Assembly (NCBI GenBank): GCA_013330015.1
Contig: DUJC01000175.1
Coordinates: forward strand, 1 to 15,145
Origin: Candidatus Poseidoniaceae archaeon
GTDB lineage: Archaea; Thermoplasmatota; Poseidoniia; Poseidoniales; Poseidoniaceae
Direction: 5' to 3'
Length of the DNA stretch: 15,145 nt
Part shown: in pieces, positions 1-8,378 of the stretch
Layout: each line of letters opens with the position of its first letter
How positions within the stretch are numbered: position 1 is the stretch's first letter
Notes under the pieces: model-generated
What the model was told of the DNA's origin: nothing
The model's database searches: none
The model's input: only the letters and a program-made list of their open reading frames with translations
Position numbers and translations under genes: made by a program

Positions 1-1
1 G

Positions 2-517
2 AACACTGGTAAGACCGTTGTCTTCAACCCGTCTCAGAAGTCCGCTGAGGTCAAGTCGATTGAGATGCACCACACAATGGTCGACAAGGCTGAGCCAGGC
101 GACAACGTTGGTTTCAACGTCCGTGGTCTTGCAGCTACCGACATCCGCCGTGGTGACGTCGCTGGATACGCTGACAGCGCGCCAACCTTTGTCCGTCACG
201 ATGAGACCTTCGTCGGTCAAATCCAACTCATGGACATTCCAAAGGCTGTCTCCGTCGGATACACTCCAGTATTCCACGCACACACCGCACAGGTCGCTGT
301 TCGCTTCCAAGAACTTCTTGAGAAGACCAACAAGGCTGGTAAGGAAGCAAACCCATCGTTCCTCAAGAACGGCGATGCATGTTTGATCCGTTTCCAACCG
401 ACCAAGCCAATGTCAATCGAGCAAATGGACACCTTCCCTGAGTTGTCCCGTTTCGCTATCCGTGACATGGGTAAGACCGTCGCAGCCGGTGTTTGTCTCA
501 AGATCGAAAAGAAGTGA
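2..517 (+). CDS. tuf: Translation elongation factor EF-1alpha, C-terminal part (5' end outside window)
   Basis: This is the last 171 codons of the archaeal EF-Tu homologue, the GTPase that delivers aminoacyl-tRNA to the ribosome. The frame is open from base 2, so the GTP-binding domain and part of domain II lie upstream of the window. What remains is the end of domain II and domain III. Recognisable stretches are the AEPGDNVGFNVRG segment, the RGDVAGY segment, GYTPVFHAHTAQVAVRF, the PTKPM segment and the closing RFAIRDMGKTVAAGV block. These are of the archaeal/eukaryal EF-1alpha type, not bacterial EF-Tu. It ends in TGA, 40 bp before rpsJ on the same strand, the usual archaeal gene order, so the two are probably co-transcribed. 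Family assignment is secure; nothing looks broken in the visible part. Confidence 0.96.
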   Translation, partial: NTGKTVVFNPSQKSAEVKSIEMHHTMVDKAEPGDNVGFNVRGLAATDIRRGDVAGYADSAPTFVRHDETFVGQIQLMDIPKAVSVGYTPVFHAHTAQVAVRFQELLEKTNKAGKEANPSFLKNGDACLIRFQPTKPMSIEQMDTFPELSRFAIRDMGKTVAAGVCLKIEKK

Positions 518-557
518 GTGAACCTCACTCATCGACTTGCAACTGGAGGAGTAGAGC

Positions 558-887
558 ATGGCAGCCGTAACCGTCATCAAATTGACTGGAAACAACCATT
601 CCGATATCGATCACGTTGCCGGCCAAATTCGACACATCTGCACTCAAAGCGAAACCAAGCTTCGTGGACCAATCCCTCTACCAACACGCCGTCTGGTCGT
701 TCCTGTCCGACGTGCACCTGATGGTGAAGGAAGCGAAACCTACGATCACTGGGAACTTCGTATTCACAAGCGCTTGTTGGAAATGCACATCAACTCCGGT
801 AAGGACGAGAGCGCTCTCCGCTTGGTTGCAAAAATCGACATTCCAGACTCTGTTACCATTGAACTTTCAATGCGCACAGTCAACTGA
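558..887 (+). CDS. rpsJ: Small ribosomal subunit protein uS10 (archaeal type)
   Basis: The gene encodes a 109-residue ribosomal protein S10, a component of the 30S head. The sequence carries the family hallmarks: an N-terminal IKLTGNNHSDID strand-helix, the GPIPLPTRRLVVPVRR loop that reaches into the ribosome, the PDGEGSETYDHWELRIHKRL segment typical of archaeal/eukaryal S10/S20, and a C-terminal IDIPDSVTIELSM strand. Length is close to the usual 100-110 residues. A GGAGG Shine-Dalgarno at 545-549 lies 8 nt before the ATG and fixes the start. It follows the EF-1alpha gene by 40 bp, a conserved archaeal pair, and converges with the GINS-like gene, whose stop lies 45 bp downstream. Confidence 0.96.
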   Translation: MAAVTVIKLTGNNHSDIDHVAGQIRHICTQSETKLRGPIPLPTRRLVVPVRRAPDGEGSETYDHWELRIHKRLLEMHINSGKDESALRLVAKIDIPDSVTIELSMRTVN

Positions 888-910
888 AGCGTTCAAACAA
901 TCGAATGATA

Positions 911-929
911 CGAGCATCAACGATGCTCG
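911..929. terminator. Hairpin between convergent genes, possible bidirectional terminator
   Basis: A perfect 8-bp stem (CGAGCATC at 911-918, GATGCTCG at 922-929) with a 3-nt loop lies in the 45-bp gap between the rpsJ stop and the minus-strand GINS-like stop. Its position between converging genes suggests a transcript end for either strand. No U-tract follows on either side, and archaeal termination usually relies on U-tracts, so the terminator role is tentative. It could instead protect the mRNA 3' end. Confidence 0.35.
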
Positions 930-932
930 AAC

Positions 933-1925
933 TTACAACGGAGCAGCTTCAGCTGCACCCGATTCAATGAGCCACTGTGCCATGGTTTCGTCCAAGTTGT
1001 GGACGTCGCCAACGTGCAAGACAAGTTCTGAACCATCCGCAGTTGCAATAGGATCGTCAAACGATTGCAGAATGCGAATGCGAACCTTCGGAACGTCTTC
1101 GACTGTTGGCTCATCCTCGTTCATCCAATCGTCGGAAATGGCTGGTTTGGCTGATGGAGCTAGTTCCATGGCAGCACCGTGACGACCTTCATTCGAAGAT
1201 GCTGGAGCTTCAGGTAATGGCAATGATGACTGCTCAGGCTCGTGTTCAGACGGATCCTGAGCGGCTTCGTACGCATCCCACTCAAGTGCTGCAATGCGGT
1301 CTTCCTCATCAACATCGAACGTATCCATCGGCTCGGGCTTATCATCCTCGAACACCAAGGAAGGTGGAGCACGATCGGTCAATGCTTCTTCTGTAAAATC
1401 ATCTAGTTGCATCGTACCAGGCTTGTGCGTTGGTTCAATGAACTCCATTTCTCCACGCAGTCCATCCTGCATTTCTCTCCATCCAATGGTCATCTTGAAT
1501 TTGTCCATTTCTTTCTCAATCGCATTGTACAATGCACGTTCAGCAACATCGGCTTTCTGCCAATCCATCGGTGGTAGGGGTGTTGCCACATCACCGACAT
1601 TTGTCGCCATTCGGAGCGATTGTGACGAAACATGCGTCATCATTGCTACCATCCGACGTCGAGCCAACTCAGAGGCAATGTGACGCACGTTTGCTTGACG
1701 CTTCTGCTCGTTTTGAACGCGTAAATCTGCACCATGCTTACGAATCATATCGTGAATCTGCAGATCGAGTGTGGTCAACAAACGCTTGACCATCTCCCAG
1801 AAATCCTTGCGAGGCAAGTGGACTGGAACGTGACGGTTGGTTTGTTGCCGATATGTGGCGAACAACTGCTCCTGAATCTCACGGGCCTGTTCAGGCGTGA
1901 GGAGGTTGTTGCTCGACATCATCAT
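933..1925 (-). CDS. Probable archaeal GINS subunit (Gins51-like) with long acidic linker
   Basis: This 330-residue protein is read as a divergent subunit of the GINS complex, which joins MCM helicase and the RecJ-like/Cdc45 protein at the archaeal replication fork. Residues about 1-145 are helical and match the GINS A-domain pattern: LPRKDFWEMVKRLLTTLD at 37-54, then a charged helix ending in ELARRRMVAMMTHV at 86-99. Residues 279-330 match the small beta-rich B domain: KVRIRIL, a short loop with ADG, then LHVGDVHNLDETMAQWLIESGAAE. The A-then-B order is that of Gins51. Residues about 150-275 are a low-complexity D/E/P-rich linker, which makes the protein much longer than the usual roughly 190 residues. 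Three ATG codons sit in a row at 1925-1917. A GAGG at 1928-1931 is 2, 5 or 8 nt from them, so the second or third ATG is the better start. The gene is divergent from the giant surface protein. The assignment rests on motif memory, not a search. Confidence 0.68.
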   Translation of the reverse strand: MMMSSNNLLTPEQAREIQEQLFATYRQQTNRHVPVHLPRKDFWEMVKRLLTTLDLQIHDMIRKHGADLRVQNEQKRQANVRHIASELARRRMVAMMTHVSSQSLRMATNVGDVATPLPPMDWQKADVAERALYNAIEKEMDKFKMTIGWREMQDGLRGEMEFIEPTHKPGTMQLDDFTEEALTDRAPPSLVFEDDKPEPMDTFDVDEEDRIAALEWDAYEAAQDPSEHEPEQSSLPLPEAPASSNEGRHGAAMELAPSAKPAISDDWMNEDEPTVEDVPKVRIRILQSFDDPIATADGSELVLHVGDVHNLDETMAQWLIESGAAEAAPL

Positions 1926-1963
1926 AGCCTCGATGTTTGGGTCTTTGAACTCTCTTATCCAGA

Positions 1964-1970
1964 CTTAATC
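1964..1970 (+). promoter_or_regulatory. Weak TATA-like element for the giant surface protein gene
   Basis: The AT-rich CTTAATC lies about 60 bp before the GTG start. If it acts as a TATA box, transcription would begin near 1990, giving a leader of about 36 nt that contains the SD hairpin. A second AT-rich patch, CTTATCC at 1954-1960 (GGATAAG on the minus strand), could serve the divergent GINS-like gene. Both are weak matches and no BRE is clear. Confidence 0.2.
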
Positions 1971-1998
1971 AACTGAGACGAGGCTTCAAACCAAATGG

Positions 1999-2021
1999 CT
2001 CACCTCGCGAAGCGAGGTGAG
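1999..2021 (+). promoter_or_regulatory. Shine-Dalgarno-sequestering hairpin before the giant surface protein gene
   Basis: A perfect 10-bp stem pairs CTCACCTCGC (1999-2008) with GCGAGGTGAG (2012-2021) across a GAA triloop. The apex is the GCGAAGC mini-hairpin known for unusual stability. The 3' arm contains GAGGTGA (2014-2020), a seven-base match to the ideal Shine-Dalgarno, ending 5 nt before the GTG start at 2026. In the folded RNA the whole ribosome-binding site is paired, so translation should be low unless the stem is opened by temperature, a factor, or a ribosome. It could also be a chance palindrome or a DNA-level operator; the sequence alone cannot tell. Confidence 0.55.
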
Positions 2022-2025
2022 TTGA

Positions 2026-5000
2026 GTGAATCAGCCCAAGAAGCACGTTTCTGCGGTCTTCCTTGTGCTCTTGCTTGTCCTTGTTGGGCCTTCAACCTAT
2101 GTTCAATCACGAACGGTGACCTACGGGCCAGTTACCTTCCAACCAGCGACGAATGAAACCACTGTCGATGCCAACATCACATCGATTCAGGTTCCAGCCA
2201 ATCATACCATCACCTCAGGATTTGTTTCTATCGAACCCGTTTGGGAAACGGTCGAAGAAAACGGCACCTATTTTGGTTCAGGTTTACCGAATGCATGGGC
2301 AAACGGTACGCACAACCTCACTTCTTCACTTGCGCATGGTGGCCAACTGTCTCTTGCAACCGATTCCTCTGTCGGATCACTGACCGATTTTGAAACGACG
2401 AAGATGGTTCCAACAGGTTGGTTGACCATGGGTCAAGATGGAGAAGCATGGGGCGTTCAGAACCTCTCAGCGCTCCAAACCGGCCCATCGCCAAGAGATG
2501 GAGACCATTCTCTTGCCTATCTCACAAATGTTGAGAACACATCCGGCTGCATCATTTCGCCAGATTACCAAACGCCCGAATTCATCAGCAACATGTCGCT
2601 CACCTTCGATCATTGGCGTTCCTTAGCGTCGGACGATGCAGCATGGGTAGAGTACACGCTTGACAATCAATCCTCATGGCAACAGCTTGTTCCGAACGGT
2701 GGCTATTCTGATTCTGTGACTGTGAATCATCACAGTACGGTACAATCTCTCACGTCTATGTGGTCCGGTGATGATGAACAATGGACGACATCTCGCTTTG
2801 AGTTGGATCAATTGGCCAATATTGCCACGAGCGAATCCATGCGATTCCGCCTTTGCATTGCGGTTGGCCCTTCAAGCAACCAACGCGAGGGATGGTTCAT
2901 CGACAACGTCACGTGGCACAACACAGGTGATGAACCAGGGGCTTGGTTCCATGGAAACTTGACCGGTGACTATGCTCCAGATGCAGATGGTAATCTCATC
3001 ATGCCGATTAATTTCTCAGGCCTATCCAACCCAATCGAACTCGAGGTTCATTCCAATTGGGACATTGAGGGCGGTAACAACGATGTCATGACCATTTGGT
3101 ATTCGATGGACCAAGGCAATACATGGGTTCTCCTCTCACCACCTCCAGGACTTCCTGGGTTCGGGGTGATTTACCAAGGGGTTCGCTACAATGATGTCTC
3201 CTTTGATTGGATACCAATGTTCTATCCCGTTCCAGCAACAGCGTACAATCATACCAACGCCTCCAGTGCATTGCTCAAGTTCAACGTTCGAACCGATGCC
3301 ATCGTCAATCATGGTGGTGGTGCTCCTGCCAACGGTTGGGAGGGCATCATGATCGATAATGTGCAATTGCATTCAGGTGCCAACACGCCCAATCACGTCG
3401 TTCGCGTGTTGAACAATTTCACGACGCAACCCACCTATCAAAACGGATCATCAGAAGGTTGGTTGGACAATGTCAGCGCTCCAAACCAATGGCAGTGGGT
3501 TTCGACCATGGGTGTGAACGGACCTCAGACAGAGGTTGATTCCTTTGAGAATCCACATGTGATGCCAGCAGGATGGGCCATCGACAACATTCGGGGTGTC
3601 GGATGGGCACACGGGCTCCTTGGTAACACAGCCCTAGGTCCGTCACAATGGCACTCGGGACAAAACGGCGTCGGCATTGAACTGAATGGGCAATACGCTG
3701 CGAATTCCTTTGCCCATCTAATCTCGCCAGAGTATGTTCTCCCTGACAACGTCACGGCTCAACTATCCTTCCGTCACTGGATTTGCACAGAAGCAGCTTG
3801 GGATGGTGGAGCTGTTTCGATTTCAACCGATGGTGGATTGAACTGGTGGTACCTTCCAGCAGATGTAGGAGGATTCCACGATCAAATTTCGAGTGTGAAC
3901 ACGAATTCTCCGTTCTATGGAGAAGGATTGCTTGATGGATCTCAGGTGATGGGTGGTTGTGGAAACAGTGCAGCTCGCCCGTTCGAATTGAAGACATCGG
4001 ATATTTCCAACCTCTCAGGTCAATCTGTTCGTCTGCGATTCTCATTCTTTTCCGATCAATACATCGAACGCGATGGATGGTACATCGATGATGCTGGAAT
4101 CGATGTTGCCTTGTTTGAAACAGAAGGTGATTGGATTTCGCCGAGCATTGTACCGCATCCAGTGTTTGGTTACGGCCATCTCGATGGACTTGCTCATGAA
4201 CCTGCCAACACATCGCTTCGTTTCAGCCTCGTTGATGTCAATGGCGACATCATTCCAGAATACGAACAACGGACCATGCCGTTCTCAATTGACTTGAATT
4301 CAGTGGAGCACCCCTCGGTTCAGATCGTTGTTCATATGTCCTCTGAGGACCCATTCCTGACACCTACAGTGGAACGATTGGGACTTGGCGTCGTGCAGAG
4401 TTTTGGACGCTACCATCAGAAATACAACAGTGAAATGAGTGACTTTGAGGTGACGCAAGAAGGCTTCATTAAAGCTACAGTGGGAACAACTGTCGATTTC
4501 ATCCATCGACCAGGTTGTGTCTTTGATGCAGTAACTATCCAGCAGATAGGCGGTAACATGTCGCTGTATTCGCTCTCTTTTACGCGTAGTTCAAGCACGT
4601 ATCTACAAGGACTTCCTTCGGTAAATATTGAGCAATATAGCGTCAACGTTGAGAAGGAATTGTACGCCCCTTGGTCCTTTACAGTGAGTACAGGGGACGA
4701 GTTTAGGGCGCTTGTTGTTGAACCGCACTGCCTCGTACCACCACAGGGACCTCATGTTTCGATTGGTCAAAACCAACTTGAAGCTGTTGCTTGGCCACCA
4801 ACTGGCAATGATTCGAACTTTGGTGTTCAGATGATGTTTGATTCGATTGTGAACGGTTCGAACATCTCCAATGCCACAGAACATGGCCATCTGTACGTCA
4901 ACACCTCCAGTTTTACAGTCTTTCAATTCCGACATCTCATCGCCCTACCAATAACTGAATGGAGTGTTCCCAATGTTTGCCCACTGTCTGAGGGCTCCTT

Positions 5001-8000
5001 CATGCTACAAGCACGCTCTGGGCCTCAACCAACCGATGTGCATATCGGTTCTGCCTCACTTGTAACGCTCCCTGCGAATTCAATGGGATACATTGCAGTG
5101 GAAAACACGTGCCCAACGTTTGAGCCAATCTCGATTGATACGTCGAACGAATGGGGCTGGGGATATGCTGTTTACAACATTTCAACATCGCATCCCACCG
5201 AACTTGTAGCCTACGATTTGTTTGCTTTACCGAAGCTCGAAAAACTGAAGTTTAATGTTGATGAATCAATTCTCAACCGAGCCCTCAATGCATCCTATAT
5301 CGGGGATGACAGAGTCTTGCTTGACTTACCGTTCCGAGTTCAGACAGAACGAGGAAGTGTACGCGTCGATCTTGAAGTTGAAAGCCAGCCCAATCTAATT
5401 GATTCTGTCATCGATGCACCGAGTTCACGCTGGTTGCCCAACACACTTCGTAGCATTACAACACATCACGAACGTGTGATTCCAACACATCCAACCATGG
5501 AAGCACCGGCTCTTGAGCGCATTACCTTGGCCATCGGCTCCACCGATGCTCCTTCATCGATTCGTATCAGTGCTGAAGTCGATCGACTCGATGCAACACC
5601 CCGTTTTATTCAGACATCGGGAGCTGGTTATGCAACACTGCAACCAACGTCTGACGCAGTTTGCTCACAAAGCGAGTGTACGGTCACATGGAAGTTCAAG
5701 AGTACATGGTTAAACGATGACATCGATGACCTGCATTGGTTCATCTCATCTGTTGACGAGAACGGTTTGGAAATGGGTCCACTCATCTACTCCGACAATA
5801 CACAATTCAACGATGTTGAGAACGATTTGGAAGCGTTCAATGTTGTTGCCTACGATGATCGCGGGCGACCTCTGCATGACTGGACCAATCCTTTGTGGCC
5901 TTTCCATGTCAAATCAGGAACCTCACTGACCGTTCAAGGACAGGTTCGATTCCAAGGTGTCGCAGACGCATGGATCGGTGAAGACCAGGCTGAAGTGACA
6001 ATCGAAATACACGCCATTCCTCCATTGAATCTCAGTGGTCCAGATACGTGGGATGGCGACCCAATCGTTTGGTCCATTTCCAATGCAACGACCGTCGATG
6101 ACCATGGTCGATTTGCGATTCCGTTGTCCATACCTGATGCGACATCCCTGCCAAGCGATACGCGCCTTGAGGCACGAATTCTTCTCACTCGTTGTGGACC
6201 TTCAGGCCTTGAAACAACGACATCGCTCGATCAAACAGCACAGTCAACGTTCTTCGAAATGGTGTACGACAAGAATCCACCAGATATCATTGGATTGGAG
6301 ATTCTTGATCCGAGTGGATTGCAACCTGCAGACAACCACGTTTGGCTTCCTGACAGAGATGTTCCGTTACGCTTGTACGTCGAAGATGCAGAAGGATTGG
6401 AATCACCACTCACAATTTACACATGGTCCGAACATCAGGACGATGCGAACGGCAATGGTATCATGGAAGAGGGTGAATATCAAGCGATGAATGCCAATGT
6501 CAACCGTGGTGCGCTCCAAGCAGAGATTGACTTGCCACTGTTCGATGTAGACGCTATTTTGCGTTCAGGTGAGCAACAAGGCCGGTTGAGCATTGTCGTT
6601 ATGGGTGAAGACCTTGCAGGAAATGCACTGCAATCGGGCGGGTCGTTCGGTGAGAACAACGATGTTGCAACCGTATTGGTTCAACCGCGTCAAGCCACGT
6701 TGCTCGATATGGATACGCTTACGCTGGACACCATCAATGGAAACCTGTTCCCCGGTCAAATGCATCATTTCCAATTCGATCTCATCGATGGAAACGGAAT
6801 TGAAAGCCTTGATTCCATCAACATCGGTTTGATGAATTCTCTTCATGAGGACTGTTGGATCAATTATGCTCCACGCTTCGGAGACATCACGGCCGATGTG
6901 ACCTGTTTTGTTGCACCACCGACCATTACGACAACCAAGGACGATTTGACAATGCGATACACCGTTGATGTTGCTTTCCAACTTCGTTGGGATACAATGT
7001 ATCAATGGAGCGATACAGCCTTCACGCCATCGGTCAAGGTCATCGACGAGGCTCAAGATGTAGGTTTGGGTGGCACCTACCTCACGGTAGCCAACTGGTC
7101 AACACATACCCGGCTTGAGTTACAGATTGATTCCGTCATCGATCAAGTTGCACCATTTGGCATCCTCGATGATGGCATCCTTACGCTCCATCCGAACGAT
7201 TTTGCTGATATTGACATCATCGTCGTTCATCATGAAACCGATAAACAGGCCTTGAACATCCCATTCGATACGCGGATTCACTACAACGTATCCTCCTTCG
7301 GTATTCATCATGCTGTGACGGCAGAAATCGTTGACAATCAGGGACAGAGTCGTCATCGTTTGGTGGTCAATCAAACCACGTTACCTCAAGGTGAAGGCGA
7401 ATTGAACATTGAAATGACAGGAAGTGTGTTTGACGCTCAAAACAATATCATGATTGAGTTGCTGCTCGATTCACAAGCCCCAACCGTTTCCCTCGAACCA
7501 GGTACGCTGACCAATTTGGATTCATTGCAAATCAACGACATTCCTGTTCAGATATCAATTCAGGATGATTTCGGTGTTCCAAAAGAAGGCGTTGAATTGC
7601 ATTGGTGCTTCGTTCGTGGAGGTATTGTCGTGTCCGATTCCACCTCATCCATCCCGATGACGCACGTTGGGACGACAGGAAACATCGCATCCTTCTCAAC
7701 CTCACTTGACATTGAATCCCAAGGTGTAGCCTTCGAAAAGAGCGATCGACTCAGTGTTTGGTTTACACACAATGATCGCGCTGGAAACCTTCTGTCTGGA
7801 CAAGGTACAGCGTTGATGCCTTTGGACGTGTACATCGTTTGGATGGCCTATGAACCAATGCCGACCTCCATCAATGCGGAACCGTATCGCCCCGTTCTTG
7901 GCGATATCATCACGATCGAATTTACCTTGGAAAATCTCGGATATCTCAACGGTTCGACCAATGTCACGCTCATGGATGCGGATGGGTTGGTCCTCGGTGA

Positions 8001-8346
8001 TGCCACGTTCTTCCTCGAACAGGACGAACAGAAGAGCGTGGTTTGGACCGTTGAAGCATGGACGACAGGTCGTCTTGGGATGGTAATTCAATTGGACGAT
8101 GATCCACTGCTGATTCCGGTTCCACTCGCAGATGTTTTGTACGAGGATGTTGATGCTAAATCCTCGAATTCTGAATTTGGACTCAATGTACTGCTCATCC
8201 TTCTCGCTGCAGGAGCTGTTGTCGCTTCGATCCTCATGCGACGTCAGCGCATACAATCGCTCTACGATGAGTTCGAAGAGTACCAAGAGGAGGACCTCCC
8301 CCCTCCACGGCCGTCCGGTTTGGATGATGCTGACCAAGAGGAATAG
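2026..8346 (+). CDS. Giant secreted, membrane-anchored surface protein with MAM-like modules
   Basis: A 2106-residue exported protein, probably displayed on the cell surface for adhesion, substrate binding or envelope structure; the ligand is unknown. Residues 1-28 are a signal peptide (PKKH, then a long Leu/Val core). Three MAM/jelly-roll-like modules, each closing on a W/I-[IV]DN-type strand, cover about 121-298, 305-452 and 505-695. Beta-rich segments of unrecognised family follow. Residues 1473-1484 match an EF-hand-like calcium loop (DxNxNG, Glu at 12). Residues about 1942-2040 resemble a CARDB domain. L2053-M2071 is a single membrane helix followed by RRQR and an acidic, proline-containing tail, giving outside-N, inside-C topology. 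Many N-x-S/T sequons suggest N-glycosylation. No catalytic motif is seen. The start is GTG at 2026, set by the SD at 2014-2020. It is divergent from the GINS-like gene; the tRNA-Leu follows 32 bp after the stop. Confidence 0.85.
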   Translation: MNQPKKHVSAVFLVLLLVLVGPSTYVQSRTVTYGPVTFQPATNETTVDANITSIQVPANHTITSGFVSIEPVWETVEENGTYFGSGLPNAWANGTHNLTSSLAHGGQLSLATDSSVGSLTDFETTKMVPTGWLTMGQDGEAWGVQNLSALQTGPSPRDGDHSLAYLTNVENTSGCIISPDYQTPEFISNMSLTFDHWRSLASDDAAWVEYTLDNQSSWQQLVPNGGYSDSVTVNHHSTVQSLTSMWSGDDEQWTTSRFELDQLANIATSESMRFRLCIAVGPSSNQREGWFIDNVTWHNTGDEPGAWFHGNLTGDYAPDADGNLIMPINFSGLSNPIELEVHSNWDIEGGNNDVMTIWYSMDQGNTWVLLSPPPGLPGFGVIYQGVRYNDVSFDWIPMFYPVPATAYNHTNASSALLKFNVRTDAIVNHGGGAPANGWEGIMIDNVQLHSGANTPNHVVRVLNNFTTQPTYQNGSSEGWLDNVSAPNQWQWVSTMGVNGPQTEVDSFENPHVMPAGWAIDNIRGVGWAHGLLGNTALGPSQWHSGQNGVGIELNGQYAANSFAHLISPEYVLPDNVTAQLSFRHWICTEAAWDGGAVSISTDGGLNWWYLPADVGGFHDQISSVNTNSPFYGEGLLDGSQVMGGCGNSAARPFELKTSDISNLSGQSVRLRFSFFSDQYIERDGWYIDDAGIDVALFETEGDWISPSIVPHPVFGYGHLDGLAHEPANTSLRFSLVDVNGDIIPEYEQRTMPFSIDLNSVEHPSVQIVVHMSSEDPFLTPTVERLGLGVVQSFGRYHQKYNSEMSDFEVTQEGFIKATVGTTVDFIHRPGCVFDAVTIQQIGGNMSLYSLSFTRSSSTYLQGLPSVNIEQYSVNVEKELYAPWSFTVSTGDEFRALVVEPHCLVPPQGPHVSIGQNQLEAVAWPPTGNDSNFGVQMMFDSIVNGSNISNATEHGHLYVNTSSFTVFQFRHLIALPITEWSVPNVCPLSEGSFMLQARSGPQPTDVHIGSASLVTLPANSMGYIAVENTCPTFEPISIDTSNEWGWGYAVYNISTSHPTELVAYDLFALPKLEKLKFNVDESILNRALNASYIGDDRVLLDLPFRVQTERGSVRVDLEVESQPNLIDSVIDAPSSRWLPNTLRSITTHHERVIPTHPTMEAPALERITLAIGSTDAPSSIRISAEVDRLDATPRFIQTSGAGYATLQPTSDAVCSQSECTVTWKFKSTWLNDDIDDLHWFISSVDENGLEMGPLIYSDNTQFNDVENDLEAFNVVAYDDRGRPLHDWTNPLWPFHVKSGTSLTVQGQVRFQGVADAWIGEDQAEVTIEIHAIPPLNLSGPDTWDGDPIVWSISNATTVDDHGRFAIPLSIPDATSLPSDTRLEARILLTRCGPSGLETTTSLDQTAQSTFFEMVYDKNPPDIIGLEILDPSGLQPADNHVWLPDRDVPLRLYVEDAEGLESPLTIYTWSEHQDDANGNGIMEEGEYQAMNANVNRGALQAEIDLPLFDVDAILRSGEQQGRLSIVVMGEDLAGNALQSGGSFGENNDVATVLVQPRQATLLDMDTLTLDTINGNLFPGQMHHFQFDLIDGNGIESLDSINIGLMNSLHEDCWINYAPRFGDITADVTCFVAPPTITTTKDDLTMRYTVDVAFQLRWDTMYQWSDTAFTPSVKVIDEAQDVGLGGTYLTVANWSTHTRLELQIDSVIDQVAPFGILDDGILTLHPNDFADIDIIVVHHETDKQALNIPFDTRIHYNVSSFGIHHAVTAEIVDNQGQSRHRLVVNQTTLPQGEGELNIEMTGSVFDAQNNIMIELLLDSQAPTVSLEPGTLTNLDSLQINDIPVQISIQDDFGVPKEGVELHWCFVRGGIVVSDSTSSIPMTHVGTTGNIASFSTSLDIESQGVAFEKSDRLSVWFTHNDRAGNLLSGQGTALMPLDVYIVWMAYEPMPTSINAEPYRPVLGDIITIEFTLENLGYLNGSTNVTLMDADGLVLGDATFFLEQDEQKSVVWTVEAWTTGRLGMVIQLDDDPLLIPVPLADVLYEDVDAKSSNSEFGLNVLLILLAAGAVVASILMRRQRIQSLYDEFEEYQEEDLPPPRPSGLDDADQEE

Positions 8347-8378
8347 TCAAGAAGAAGACCATCGAGGGGAACCTAAGT

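Noticed and set aside
514..532. Small hairpin over the EF-1alpha stop codon
   Set aside because: Two competing weak 5-6 bp stems lie in a co-transcribed pair, too short to call a terminator or attenuator.
616..1182. Plus-strand frame of 188 codons over rpsJ and the GINS-like gene
   Set aside because: It overlaps two convincing genes in other frames and resembles no family.
3752..4213. Antisense reading frame (153 codons) inside the giant gene
   Set aside because: The composition is H/R/Q-rich as expected for a shadow frame, and it lies opposite a clear MAM-like module.
7702..8337. Long antisense reading frame (211 codons) opposite the 3' end of the giant gene
   Set aside because: It lies wholly within the giant coding frame, which shows the CARDB-like domain and anchor. 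It has no SD and no recognisable family.
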